Part shown: piece by piece, positions 50,501-63,300 of the stretch
Position numbering within the stretch: the first letter of the stretch is position 1
Layout: each line of letters begins with the position of its first letter
Source: Trichoderma breve
Lineage: Eukaryota > Ascomycota > Sordariomycetes > Hypocreales > Hypocreaceae
Reading direction: 5' to 3'
Assembly (NCBI RefSeq): GCF_028502605.1
Contig: NC_079234.1
Location: forward strand, 2,852,001-2,916,000
DNA length: 64,000 nt
Position numbers and translations under genes: made by a program
The notes under the pieces: generated by a model
Told to the model about the DNA's origin: nothing
The model's database searches: none
The model's input: only the letters and a program-made list of their open reading frames with translations

Positions 50501-53500
50501 TCACCACTTACTTCTAAACAGGGAGTGACGCTGGACTGAGGCGTTGTTGTGGCACGACGGCCGTGGGACCATGGGCCATGAGCAGGGGGGGCAAGGGCAT
50601 ACATAGAGTTGGATATAGATGAGCTGTATGTGAGGATGAGACTTTTGGGTATGGGCCATTGTACGGTTTGTGATACAGCTGCAATGGATAGGAGAGGGTT
50701 GAGTCAGTCAGCTCGGTTGGGGCATCTCGTCACGATTCAAGTCTACAACACAGTATTCTGTACTATATCACGAACCTACAAGGGAGCCGTTAGCTGAAAA
50801 AGAAAACCACGGCAGTTCGTAGAGGCTTTCTCGGTAGCACTTGGTGCATTATCCATACTTCGAGGCTAGCTGCCGTGGTTTAAAAAAGCCCGTTGAGCGG
50901 CAAGGGGGCAAAAAAAAAAAAAAAAAAGAAGCTGCCGGGCTGTGGCGTCAACCCGGGGCGTAGACCTTCGGAAGCACAGAAACATGGCAATGCCACGAGC
51001 TATTCCCTGCCTCATAATTTGTTTTTCTTTTCTTTTTCTTGTGTGTGTACGCGTACTGGGGGGTCTTGTTTTCTCATTCTCGCAGGAAAAGAAAAGAAAA
51101 AAGCAATTCCGTTTCTGGTATGCAGTGCGCGAAGTAGCTTCGCACCCGGTGTGGTTTTGGCAAACCGAGCACAACACGGATATCCCTGTCCAGGTGGCTT
51201 TTTGTGGCGCGCCGGAATAGCTGGGCTGGGGCTTGCCGTTCTGCTTCTTGTTCTTGTTCTCTCCCTTTTGGAGGGGGTGGAGCGTTTGGGAGATTGATGG
51301 ATTGGCGAGCTGAGATATATTTAATTTTGGGTTGTTGCTCATATATATCTGCGTGGTTTATAAGGATGTCGTTGCCGAGGGGGTGATGTGTAATTCGAGA
51401 CGATGAGGATGAAAGCCGTGAACGACGTACTGTAAGCCTTCTATGTGTACTTGCATCGTACCAAAGTCGTTAAATAACACCATTCGGAGTAAAGCGAGTA
51501 AACAATTGAAGCACCAAGATGCGTGTCCGTCCAGAAGCAGACAAAGAGCATGCATTGTCATGCCTACACCCGAAGCTGTGCTGTACTGGATTCTTGCCTC
51601 GTCGGCAAATAATCCAGCCAACAAGGCCCCCCTGTCCCTGGTCTCGATCGCCGTCCATGGCTAACAAACACCCTGCAGCGATCATGGGTGTCCACTCCAG
51701 ACACAGCCTTGCTCTTCGTCTCGTCTCATACTGCACCGTTTGCATGCTCATCACATCACATCCTAAGGAGCGCGGCAGATGCTGCTCGGCTCGCTTTGGA
51801 TATATTGCGAGTCCCCTACGTGGCAGCCATCCTCCTTTGTGACTTGGGTGATAGTAGTTGGTGTCGTACTGCCATGGGCCAAGCAAGCCATTCAACAAAG
51901 GGCCTCTTACAACATTGGCCAGGCTGCTGACCGAGAATCGGGCACATCCATGCCATCGCAGGCTGCCGTTGGTTTTCGTAGCGACGGCGGTTGCATCGCG
52001 CCCGTTACGCAGAGACTAGCTCGCTGCAAAGACGACCAAGAGCCCAGCTTGATCTCAGTCAATCTTGATCTCATTTCCCGTCAAATCCCGGGGAGAGCGC
52101 CCGCTGCCCAGCGCTTGGGGTTACCTTTGGGCATCATGGCATATGCAGCCGCTAGAAAGGCTGTATCACCTGTGCTGTGCTGTGCGTTGCATGAATGTAA
52201 TGTATACAATTTAATATACATGTGCATACGATACCGGGCAAGTAAGCTATAAGCACATATGCACGGGTGCGCGTGTGTATCATGTGAATGGCCGTTTGAT
52301 GGCTTCCAAGCCTCATGCTGCGCAACCCCAACGGGGGGCGTGAGCACATGTGACGAGCCGAGCTCAGCGGCAGCAAGGGCCGAAAGCTGAGGGCCAATGT
52401 TTGATTATCCCTCTCTTGGCTCTCGTGAGAAGCCGGAGAGGGAATCTCGAGCCGTTTCCACCTGGATACGACTGTATCTGCCGGTAGAGCACGATTCATA
52501 CCAGACCCTGATCGACCAAGTATGAGTAGACCAGGCACTTGGGAGCTTTACTTGGTGCACACCCTTCGCTTTTCAATCGTACGAGTATGTGCTTTAGGAA
52601 TCATTCCGTACCAGATCATTTTACGATGAGATACCTAATCCACTGCTTCGCCTCTCGGCCCCGTCGACTACGGCACTCGTATATTACATTGTGCAGTAGT
52701 TTGCTGGGCATATCCAGTACAGGCTAATATGATTCAAATGTTGATGGGTAAAATACTCCCATTCAGGTACCTACAGTAGCTTAATTTGTCCAGATCAAAG
52801 TCCATGTACCTGTACTTTCATGTCAAGTGACAAGGTTAAGACGGGGAAGGAACCGCTGGGTGTCGATCCAAGCTCAGCTGCCCTCCTCGCTCGGGACAGA
52901 CCGCACATCTCATCCTTGACCTTGTCACCTCCCCTTGGATATTATTCCTGGTACAAAAAGCATCGAGACTTCAACGGTCAAGCCACCGCTGGGATACTGC
53001 AGCCAATGATTGCTATTGACGGTTACTGGGTACCGACTCCTTCTCATCATTCATGTGAGCCCGCAGCCAGCCACGCGGGTCCAGAGTCTCAGCCATGGCC
53101 TCTGCTCAGCTTGGCGGCCTCTTCCATCTTCCGATCGGTGTACGAGCAAGAGCAACAGTGAAAGTGATTCGGAAGAAAGCAACGCTGCCATCCATGGACA
53201 AACGCCATCCTGACAGCAGAGCAGAGCGACTTGGCGCCCCGGCTGCGGCTGCCACTGACACGCGCCGCCTCGTGTAATCGACGACGTCTCGTATAAACGG
53301 CCGGTCAGCGGATAGACGCAGAAGACGAGCGGAGCTGGCTTGGCCACGCAGTGTCGTTTGTACTCGTACAACCCAGAACGTGCTGTTTGTTGTGCCTTTC
53401 TTTGTCTGCTCTGCGGCCCTGTCTGCTTTGTTGTGCAATAATGCTTTCAAGTACGCGTACAACTTCTACTCCAGTACGGGTCCGATGCGAGGGGGGCTAC

Positions 53501-54484
53501 CCTTGATTAGCATCCGATTCCACTCGACAGGAATTCGGGATTACACACCAGACTGAAACCTTTCCACACGCAAGCACTACGCCATAAGTGGGTGGGCGTT
53601 TCCCGGAAGGGGTGGCATCACTGAATCACTTTTACTTTCACGCCGTTGCGAAGGGGGCTCCGATCCATGGGGTCCAAGGGAGTTTGAGCACATGGGAAGT
53701 GAGATCGACTCAGATTATGACAGGGGATTCGGACTTTGGTTGAATAGAAAGGGGGTTCCCAGAGGCCCGTTGCGTTGCCGCGCAAAAAGAAAACGTTGTC
53801 ACAACCTCGCTCACTTGTCACGAGAGTCCTTGGCCGTCAGGCATCGAGTGATGTACAGAGAATGGAGTACATCTATCCAACCAAGGATCCCTGGGGGGAC
53901 CATCCTATATCTGGGGCAGGCGAATGCGTTGGGAAAAGCTAGCCCGCATTAATGAAATGGAACACCACTTCGCCGACGATTCCTCCAGCCATGCAGGTTC
54001 GGCGAGATAAGCTACTGGCTCGACTGGGCATCGCCGAAACAAGATGGGACTCGATGAGCGCGCCAACACCTTCAGCCGCACAGTGGGCCAACGGGATCTG
54101 CCCGGAGACAAACCCAAGGTGCATATTTAGATGCGACTACACACTAACACGTACCCTACTTGCACAAGTGTGCGAGATACGAGTATACTTGTTACTTATA
54201 CATGCCCCTGGAGATGCAATCAGGTGCCATGGCAAAGTATCGCTGGTGTTACTGCTATGTTTAGCATCTCTTCCCGTCTCCATCTTCATTCCTTTGCTTC
54301 TTCCCTTTGACAGCGAGGCCGGCACGTGGCCACCGTCGCATCCCCTCTGTCGGTGACGTCGACTGGGGATTGCGGCTGAAGCAACCCAAGACATGGGCCC
54401 GAGCCATCGAGGCCAGCCGGACAATTTTCTCCGCTCGGGCATCATTTCCAGAGGTAAGGGAGATGAAGTGGCAGATGGTCGGCG

Positions 54485-54518
54485 TCCAGCTCCAGCTCCA
54501 GCTCCAGCTCCAGCTCCA
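54485..54518. repeat. Hexanucleotide microsatellite (TCCAGC)n
   Basis: 5.7 perfect copies of TCCAGC in non-coding DNA. It reads as Gln-Leu repeats on plus and Glu-Leu on minus; neither is a supported protein. Confidence 0.9.
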
Positions 54519-57095
54519 ACCATACGGACGGTGACTCTATGCGTTTTTGAGTGAGGCGGCCGGTAAGGAGACCTTGCCCACCGCATTTGATTGTTTGATA
54601 CAGACACACCTCCATGATAGGTACACGTCGCACGCCCTTTTTGTCCCAGCGACCTGTGTCCTGCCCCAATGGATGACCGCAGATCGCCCCTAATTTTGCG
54701 AGGCCAGATCAGATCAGATCAGAAGGGCACTCTTTGTTGCCGCGAGATCTCTCCCGGCGGCAAAGTTCTCACGCCCCCCTTCGGGCTCCTGATCCTGCCT
54801 TTGCAAGTTTGTGAATTGTCAAGACACAATATTCAGTGGTTTGGCCCTGTCAAACAGTCCACTGGTGGTTCCCTGCGGCCAGCTTCAAACATACGATCTT
54901 TTGGGTTTGATTTCTTCACTTGGCTTTTGGCTCTTACTCTCGTGTTTGCGGTTCCCTCCCCACTGGCTGGTTATTGTGCTCCACCTGTGACATTCTGTGG
55001 AGTGACGGATGAGACATGCTCCATGGATCGCATCTCAGCCGAGCTTCATCTAGCAGTCATCACGCACACACACGCCCACTTAGTTCCTGGGCTAATACGA
55101 TCGGTGGCATCTGGTGCTTTCCATCGCTACGGTGTCCTGGAATCGTCCGAGCCGACAAACTAGTGCTTTTCTGCATGCCTATAGTGCAGCCCGCCTCTGC
55201 CAAAAACGCGCAAGTATGGTCCACAGCTGAGGAAGCAAACGGAGCTTTTGGCTTCCACAGCGGCACGAGTGCAGGCGTTCGTACGCATGGTTCCGTTAAA
55301 AATCATAGCGGTATCCTGCGTACGTCGTCCTTCTAACAGTCTAGAATTTTCAGGCGAGTCGATTGTTACGCCCCCTCCCCCCTTTTCATAATCCATATTA
55401 CTGGGCAAGCCGCGATAGTGTACTTAGGTAAGTCAACATATGAAAATACAATACTGAGTATTCACCATATTGAATAAGAATAGTGTGCTTCAAATATTAA
55501 TATGGGTTTTAGCATTAATCCGAGACAAGTGCTTCGTATGTTGGGCAATAATAGTGTCGTTTTCTGTCCCATCCCATCCATGTCTCTGTTTTTACCAAGA
55601 CATCACTGACAGCTTGGCAATGAAGCCTGGCTGGCGCTACCGCCAAAAACGTAACATTGTCTCTCTTTCTTCCCAGCTCAGAGGAATGTTCCCAAAGAGG
55701 AAATGGGGGAAAAGACGGGATGTATCAGGACTCACATGTTTGTAATATCGTGTGTCCAATGCCACGCGCTCCCAATAGAGGGTAAGACACCAAAGAGAGA
55801 CGTCCGATACCCCTGACTGACACCTTTTGTTCTTTCTTCTCCACCAACAAGGTTCTATTATCGTAGCATCATCTGACACATCTCCGAATCAAGGAAAGGA
55901 AAACTCCCAGAGCGGGAAACACACCCGAGACAAGGCATTTTGGGAAAGGGGTCCTCTTCGGAATGCTCTTGACCGACAAATCGGTTTCCCCTCCGAAACA
56001 TGGGCCGGAGAGACCACCTGACGGGGTTCATTCCAGCCTTTGTTTGACAGCAAATAAACCGAGTCAGTATGGACGGCGACGTCGCTTCCAGTGTTTGTCA
56101 CAAGGGGGGGCCAGAATGAGATGCCAATGGCCCAATCTTGTTGTCGGACACCGTTCGGCTGCCTTGTCGGAGCCGAGTGTCTTGATATGAACGGTCCGCC
56201 CACTTTCGCATTCACCATTAAGGATATTGAGACATGCGTTAAACAAACACTACGCTGCTACTCTATAATTTCGACTAGTCTCTCTTTGACCGCGCTACCA
56301 TTGCGGTGGGAGATGCAATCCTTGTCCATCCATCTTCCTTGACACCCACACCAGCTAGATGGAAACTGGGGCTATATACACTACGAACACAGCAATTACT
56401 ACTTTGGTAGACAGAACAATGTTGTGACTGCTTCAAGAAGGATCTCTAGGCGGATGAACGTCTGGAATGTGTGTCGATACAAAGAGATCTGATGTCAGCT
56501 TTGGTAGGAGAATCCCTGAAACTAGGGAGTAGATCTCGCGGCTCATGTGTGTGTATGTCTCTCTATTGGACCAAAGCTTCGGGCGCCAAAAAGAAAAGTG
56601 AGACAGCATCGAGATGGAAACGGGTGTCGACGTAGCAGAGTTGGGTGGATTGGTGGATTCTTACATGCCGCTTTTACGCAGCTGTGAGACATTACCGTTG
56701 GAGTGTTCAGTTGGAGAGTATACGAGCACTGGGTTGTCAAGTATAGGGCGTTCACTACTGCCTTTACGAAGTTGTTTGCTAGGGATATGATGTGATATGA
56801 TATGATATGCAAGTATAGGTTAAGTATGTGTGATTTGGGGGATGGTGTCGCCAAGATAGAGAATACTGAGTGCGAAGAAGAGAAGGAAATGAGGCAAGCC
56901 TGTAATAGTATCAGTATAGAGACAATGTTGCAATGATTTCTTGACCATTTCTTCTCTGCAGCCTGTATTGTGTTAAAATTTATCGCATTAATTGGTATAT
57001 CCAAGAAAAGCCTGCTCTTTTCAACACAGATACAAGGAAACGGGTTCTATTACAAGCATATCTAACCTAAAGGTCATCATTATTCGCGGGCCCAC

Positions 57096-57416
57096 TCAGT
57101 CTATAAGATAATACGGCATGTATATCGAGGTTGAAGCTTGTAGCAGGTACAAAAGCAATCCAAATATATATGAATGTTCCACTCTGTATCCTATGATTAC
57201 TGCAGAGAAGCTATTCATTCTGAATAGCAACTGATATATCTTCCTGGCTAGTGGTGAAATTTCGTCGACAGTCTGGAATCCTATGGGCTGGTCAAACTGC
57301 AACATCCTCTTCAAGTTATCATCGCATGAATGGAATCTAATAGATGGCATATATGAGCTCACGAATCGCGGCGTTCTAAGAGAAATCTGGCATCTTCTAT
57401 ACATGGTTGAAGACAT
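57096..57416 (-). CDS. Orphan 106-aa ORF with presequence-like N-terminus
   Basis: Minus-strand frame in AT-rich DNA about 450 bp beyond the 3' end of the glutamate-cysteine ligase gene. The first 27 residues (MSSTMYRRCQISLRTPRFVS...) hold several Arg, many Ser/Thr and no acidic residue, like a mitochondrial presequence. A later segment, DEISPLARKIYQLLF, is reminiscent of the SPLA(K/R) segment in the N-terminal domain of Nfu iron-sulfur scaffolds, but what follows fits poorly and the CxxC Nfu C-domain is absent. May be a truncated relic, an exon of a larger gene, or chance. Confidence 0.22.
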   Translation of the reverse strand: MSSTMYRRCQISLRTPRFVSSYMPSIRFHSCDDNLKRMLQFDQPIGFQTVDEISPLARKIYQLLFRMNSFSAVIIGYRVEHSYIFGLLLYLLQASTSIYMPYYLID

Positions 57417-57862
57417 GACAGTTTATAAAACATACAACACACACATGTTTATATAATTGACTAGTCTCTGGATAGTCCCTCAACAATTTAAATGCTTCTA
57501 ATCGCATTTTAGGGTAGTTTATGACATCTTATCTCATCATCATAGTTTCGAATGCCGGAATCCTTGGCTGCTCTTCCTTCCCTTGCGCTTTGTAGGTTCG
57601 AAGAAAGAGAGTGCTCATCAAGTCCGCCAAACAAATGCAATCCCGTAGGCAGCCAGATATATGACATCTCCGTAACTAGTCTCCCACTTGTACAAAAATA
57701 AAAAAGAAGTCATATGACGATAACTTGATGAATAATCTCTGTCATTTACGTTGAGATAGAATAAGAAATAATTATATGCTTGGTATCCCATGGATTAAAT
57801 CGCCAGATGACCTGCTCTCAGCAGGGCAATATCCAAACCAAACTCCGTGCTTTCATGTCATA

Positions 57863-60359
57863 TTATGCTCCGACTTCAGCTGTTGTTCCGTCTATCCATT
57901 CGCTCTTTCGTTTCCGCGACCCAAGTCCGGCCTCGGGTGCATTCTCAGCCTGCCCGCTCACTGCCCGCCCAGTGCTTCTGAATTTGCCCAGGAATTTGGA
58001 AAATCCGGGAATGTCCAATCCAGCAAAGCCTCTGCCCTCGCTTTCCCGCTCGCCAATAGCCACGACAGATCCAATGAGGTCATGGGTAATGGTATCATCA
58101 ACGACGCTATCATGCTTATAGTTGGGATGGGCGTCGATAAAGTTGCGGATCCATCGCGCGGCAGTATCGAGCTCGCCGCTTGCTCGCTTGCTAATGAGAG
58201 AGAGATATGTTGCAAGCTCACATCGGGTTTGCACATCCACGTTGACGCTATCAAGGTAGCTTTCGACGATGGGAATCAATCCTGGGAAGTCCCCGTCGAC
58301 AGAACCGTTGATAATCTCGTTAATCGTCATCTCTTCGTACTCTTCCTCTACAGGAAGGCTTCCAGGTGAGCCGGGTCGACTGGGCATCGCGGAGCCTGGC
58401 CGACTATCATCTCCAAAGGCAGTATTCGCGCGTGATGGTCGAGGTGGGAATGGATTCTTGCGGAAATAGAACTTGTCTTTGAGAACAGCATCTATGCTGT
58501 GAGCACGCTCCATGTTTTCATCCACCTTCTTGATGGGGATATAAAAGTTGAGGTCAAATGAGAGGATAGCCCTCGTAACCAGAACCATGAAGACAGAGAA
58601 GGCTGCGTTTTCAAAATCAGTAACCTGAATCTCCATCGACCGGAACTCGACTCTCCATCCAATGTTGTTGTCAGCTGGCGGAGGCTTGAACCGCATGTGC
58701 TGCCAGTTAGTCGACTGGATGTTTTCGAAGTGGTCAGTCTTTGTCAAGTCAAGCTCTTGGAGGTCTTCCTCAAAGATGACAATGGGGTCTCGAATGAAGA
58801 GATGAGCAAAATGGGTGGCCAGACGATCATCCATGCCTCCTTCAATCAACTTGGCCTTGATCTCAGGATCAATGACCAGATCGGGATCCAAGTACTCTGG
58901 TCGGAGTCGAGGATTTGTCGAGATGTACGTTGAATTGGAGGCATATCGGGACTTGGGGATCCTCCAGCGATCATTTTTCAGGGGCTGTACAAGTTTACGA
59001 GTCAGTATTACGGATATGTATCTCTGAGAGAGACATCATGTGCTTCTTTCTGATAAGGGGGGGAGGGATCCTGGCTTACCTTTTCACCAAGCTCCTCTGG
59101 TGTTCTGCAATCGACTGCACGACTGATCTGATTCCACCGCACATCAGTGCCTGCCAAGAAGCCTTTATACACAGGTGTTGCTGCAGTCAAAGCCAGCATG
59201 ATGGGGCCTAGAGGGCTCAACTGATCGTACAGCTCCCGACCTTCGACAATGTTCTTGGCCTGGAAAGTTATTTGAAGACAGCAGCTTCCCATTCCAAAAG
59301 CCATTGCGTCCATGTGGATGAAGTTGTCTGGGGCGGCTCCATTGCGTACATCATCGTCTTCGGGCCAGTTGTGTAGGTCATAGTTGACGGTGGGGTCCTT
59401 CCAGGGGTTTGGAGTGTTCTTGTCATGGAAAATGGGGACATTGACTTGCACTTTGCGAGTCCTTCGGGAGCGAATATTAGCGGCCAGCGTCGGGAAGCGG
59501 ATATGGGGATTGGCGATTTCGTCGGGCACAAACTGTGACCGCAGCTTGGGTCCGGAGGGAGGGTAAAACGGGTAAGTGAATTGGCCCGGAACTCCGATCT
59601 GGGGAAAAGTCGTCAGAGTAATGGGGTACTCGGTGGAAAGCATATGCTCCTTGGCAATCTTTCGCCGGAGCTTCATATCAGGCTCAACGCCGAGTAGCTC
59701 CTTTAAACCAATACCCCACGGCTTTCCTGGCGTGGCCTCAAGCATGAAGCGGCCAAACTCTGGGTGGAAGACAGGAAGTGTTACTTTGGAGGGTTTGCTA
59801 CAGGATTTGAGTCAGATTATGACGAAAGGCGTTGAAAAGGACTGATAGCCTTACCTTTGCTTCCCGGTAGGCTTTGAGGCAGGCAGCTCGTCTTGAAGGG
59901 CAGGTACACAGCCCGCCTCTGCAAGCTCTTTATCGGCTGCAAGGGCCGTGAGAATTTCAGCTTGTCTAAGGGACAGAAGCACCTTTGGCTCATCCTCTGC
60001 GTACGTCACAACGAGATACTCGACCTAAAGTCTTGTTAGTAACCCATTGGAGAGCGGCGTACTGCCAGATTGAACCGAGGGCGTGTAACCTCATCTCCCC
60101 ATAGCAAGGCATCACGTTCTTTGCCCTTGGCCTTGTTCCAGATCTCAAGTAGTTGCTGCAGTAATGTCAGAGCCTGTACTAAACTAGAGAGTAAGGGGAG
60201 TGAAGCCAACCAACCTTGATGCCCCATTCTCTCACTTGGTTTGCGCGCAGCTTGGCCTCTGGCCACTCTAGTGCCGTTCCAAGGGCTCTATTCAACCGAG
60301 ACTCATTAGCCAATCAGTAGTTGCAATACAATTTGGAGCACAACATACAGGAGACCCAT
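57863..60359 (-). CDS. gcs1: Glutamate-cysteine ligase catalytic subunit
   Basis: First and rate-limiting step of glutathione synthesis: ATP-dependent joining of L-glutamate and L-cysteine, in the cytosol. Six exons on minus: 60349-60359 (11 nt), 60215-60287, 60090-60155, 59855-60024, 59080-59797, 57863-58984; the joined frame gives 719 aa. Family signatures include MGLLALGTALEWPEAK at the start, GDEVEYLVV, FMLEATPGKPWG, FPQIG and HMDAMAFGMGSCCLQITFQ, and the closing domain with NMERAH. All introns keep frame; the donor after GDE is weak (GTTACA) but required. A low-complexity segment (SRPGSAMPSRPGSPGSLP) before the C-terminal helical part accounts for the extra length over yeast Gsh1 (678 aa). 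Redox regulation is expected, but no clear AP-1 (TTACTAA) site was seen close upstream. Confidence 0.95.
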
Positions 60360-63300
60360 GGTTCAACAATTGGGTGGGATGGCAAGAGCCGAGTGCGGGA
60401 TGCTCTGAAGCTGCAAAGGGCAATTCAACTAGAATAAGAGATTGCCTTAGATGCCACTAGTGACGGCGGGGACAGCAGTGATTCCAAAGATGCCGCGAAA
60501 ATAAAGAGGAAGAAGAATTCGATGAGGGAGACAATTTTCCTTCTCCTCGGGAAGTTCCGACTACTCGGTAAACGACGAGCTTTTGAAGTCGTCGTCGCAC
60601 CAACCCGGCTGAATTATTAAGCGTCACTGAGCCACGGGGAGCGGTAAGCAGGACGGCAGCTATGACCAAGCCCGGACCCGGTAAAGAAAAGATCAATCCA
60701 ACAGACGATGGCGATGCCGGGGTTGATGTACTTAAGCAGCCCAGAGAAAAAAAAATCTCGAACTTGTTAGAGACGGTCGCCCCCACTCCGGGAGAAAGAA
60801 GGGCGCCAAAAGCCACGCCGGGACGGGGGGGTAAGACAGGCGAAAAAGGCAGCAAAAAGCTGAGATAGATCTAATCTGGAATCACAAGTGGCTAGACTAT
60901 TGGAGATCTGGGGGAAAGATGAATAATGGAAATGAGTTGGATCACGTTGAGGATGGGATGGTGATGGTTTATTTATTATAGGCCCAATCAAGTGTCATGC
61001 TTTTTTTTTTCTGTGCCTTCAAGGTTCCTCATCTTCATTCTCCCCCACCTCTACTTACGGCTGAAAACTAGCTACACAACAAGACAGTGATTGCCCCTGC
61101 TAGGCAATAAAGAGGAATAAGAAGGAATGAAAAGAAGAAAGAAAAATATGATAAAACAGACTAAAGTAACGTCAAAAATGATATAACCAGGTACCATACC
61201 TAGTAGTAAATCTCTCTCTCTCTGCTTCGCCCAACCAAAGAGGTGATCCGTAACAAATACGCAGTGGGGCCCAGGGCGGGAAGCTGCTGGCCGAAAATTT
61301 GTGAAAGCTTAGAAATCCAAGCTTCGGAGCTGGAACGTCGCTTCCTCGCCCTCGGCTTGTCGGGGAAGGAGCAAGTACGCTGTTGCGGGAAGGGACGATG
61401 GGGCTATATGGGGCAAGAGAAGAAATCGGGCATTTGTTGATTTGTATAAGGCTGTGGGATGCAGTTTATGTCAAATCTAAGGCGTTTGTTGATGTTGATG
61501 TTACTGTCTTACGGGGAATTATTGCCGACCCTCCTCAAACTCCGCCAAATTAATACTGAGCCGACAACAACTATCCCCAACTAAAGTATTGACTTATTAA
61601 TAGGATGCTGGCACACTACTATAGCCATTTCTGTCTCCTTGCCTTTGCACAGAATAACATGTCAACATAAAATGTCAGAAATTCTGCGTGTCCAACTCCC
61701 CCCATGCCCTCTATTCCTTGGAGAAACACACCCAGCTCTCAGCTGGCGATGGCAACATGCAACGGATGCATTGCGTCATGTGCTCAGAGTGATGCACTCA
61801 TATATCATGTAAACCAGACAAACCCTGCAGACGGCTCATAGGGACGAGTCCTTCCATGCGGATTTCGTCCCCCGAGCAGTCTTGGCTGTGTGTTACACCA
61901 TCGGCCAGGCTCATTGGCATTCCGAAGCCGAGGCGAATAGTGAGAATTGGGAAAGCCGCGCTAGACGCCGAGAAGAGACACCACCACTTCGGCCAGCATG
62001 ATGGTACGATATGTATGCATTCAATTAACCTGCAATCAATGCAAGGGGGATTTTGAGACGCCCATCTAGTATAGAACCTTGCTCTCCTTTCTCTACCGTA
62101 GCAGTTGGAGTACAACGCACACCGAGCACACACCGTGGCTCACCTCACCATCTCGTCTGCTCCGCTCTGCACATCATATCATGCCATGCGATGCCGATGC
62201 CATGCCGTTCCGACGTGGAGAAGCTGACCAAGCACGAAATCCTAATCAACATTCCTCTGTTATCTCCGTAGCGCACCGGGTCTATGCGTCCTCCTGCAGT
62301 ATTCATTACCAAGAGGAATCCAATCCATGCAACAGCTGCAAAAGCAGGGTTCGTACAGGACAGGACAGTACAGTACGGAGTACGCTCCGGGTCCTGTCAC
62401 AAACTCCGCATGGCTCGTGGGATGACCCGGTGGGATCAGCCGCAACAGAATGGGCTTCAACTCTCATTATCGTTCCAATACTATTTCACAGGGCTGGTAA
62501 AGGCTGCATGTACACATGCATTACCTGTGATTGGACCTATATGAAACGAAACCAACCTGGCAATTGCCGCATATTTCGTCTATAACTCAAGGAATGCGGC
62601 AGTTCTGGCCATGTGCGAGAAAACTGGGTGCAAGAAAAGTATGAAACTCTATCAACCAAGTGTCTGCAGCTCTCCAACGCCCCAGTGTGCTGGACAGTGG
62701 CAGGCCTTCCCCAATGGATAAAGGCAGACACGCCAATTGACTTTTGGTCCGCCCATTTTGCAACACGCACAACCAAGACTAAAGGGCGCAAGAGAAGGGC
62801 GAGAGCCAGGAAAGAGGGGCATCACAGCTGTGGGTGATTTGACTGGCCGTCGTATTTGCTCTAGGCCGAGATTTGCGTCTTAGAAGGGCTGTGACTGGTG
62901 AGCGTTTGGCCATCGAAAACCCGGATCATGGGGGGTCTTTTTGACTTTTGGCCCGTTCTGGCCTAGAAAGCAAATGGCACATTTGGATAAAGATGGAAGA
63001 TGGTGGCAGTGTGAATTATGCCAACTTTCGTATCGATTCCTATGGTGCGTTACTAAGGATCAAGCATTTGTATCAAGTATTCACAGTAACGGCCAGCCAA
63101 CTTGCATGTCTCGAAGTCTGCATGTACTCTACAGTGACAATATGTAGAACGAGAACGGCGTCATAAAACGGCACGACGTCACTCGGCTTTGGTGACTGGA
63201 CAGGTGGAGAGCGTGCCATTGATTACGTCATATTCAAACAAAGTGTCACCAAGGCGTGCTCACGACTTTGCCGATGACTGAGGCAACTAATACAGTACGA

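Larger units (their letters stand above)
47537..57862. other. 10-kb stretch without a confident gene
   Basis: From 47537 to about 48 kb lies the nsdD 3' flank, T-rich. 48.0-48.9 kb and 50.9-51.3 kb hold long poly-T or poly-A/G tracts. A (TCCAGC)n microsatellite is at 54485-54518. TACTCGTA-type octamers occur at 52580, 53361 and 54178. From about 55.4 kb the sequence turns AT-richer and includes a 106-aa orphan frame (57096-57416). Other frames are short, overlap on both strands and have no domain. The right end is the 3' flank of the minus-strand glutamate-cysteine ligase gene. Confidence 0.55.
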
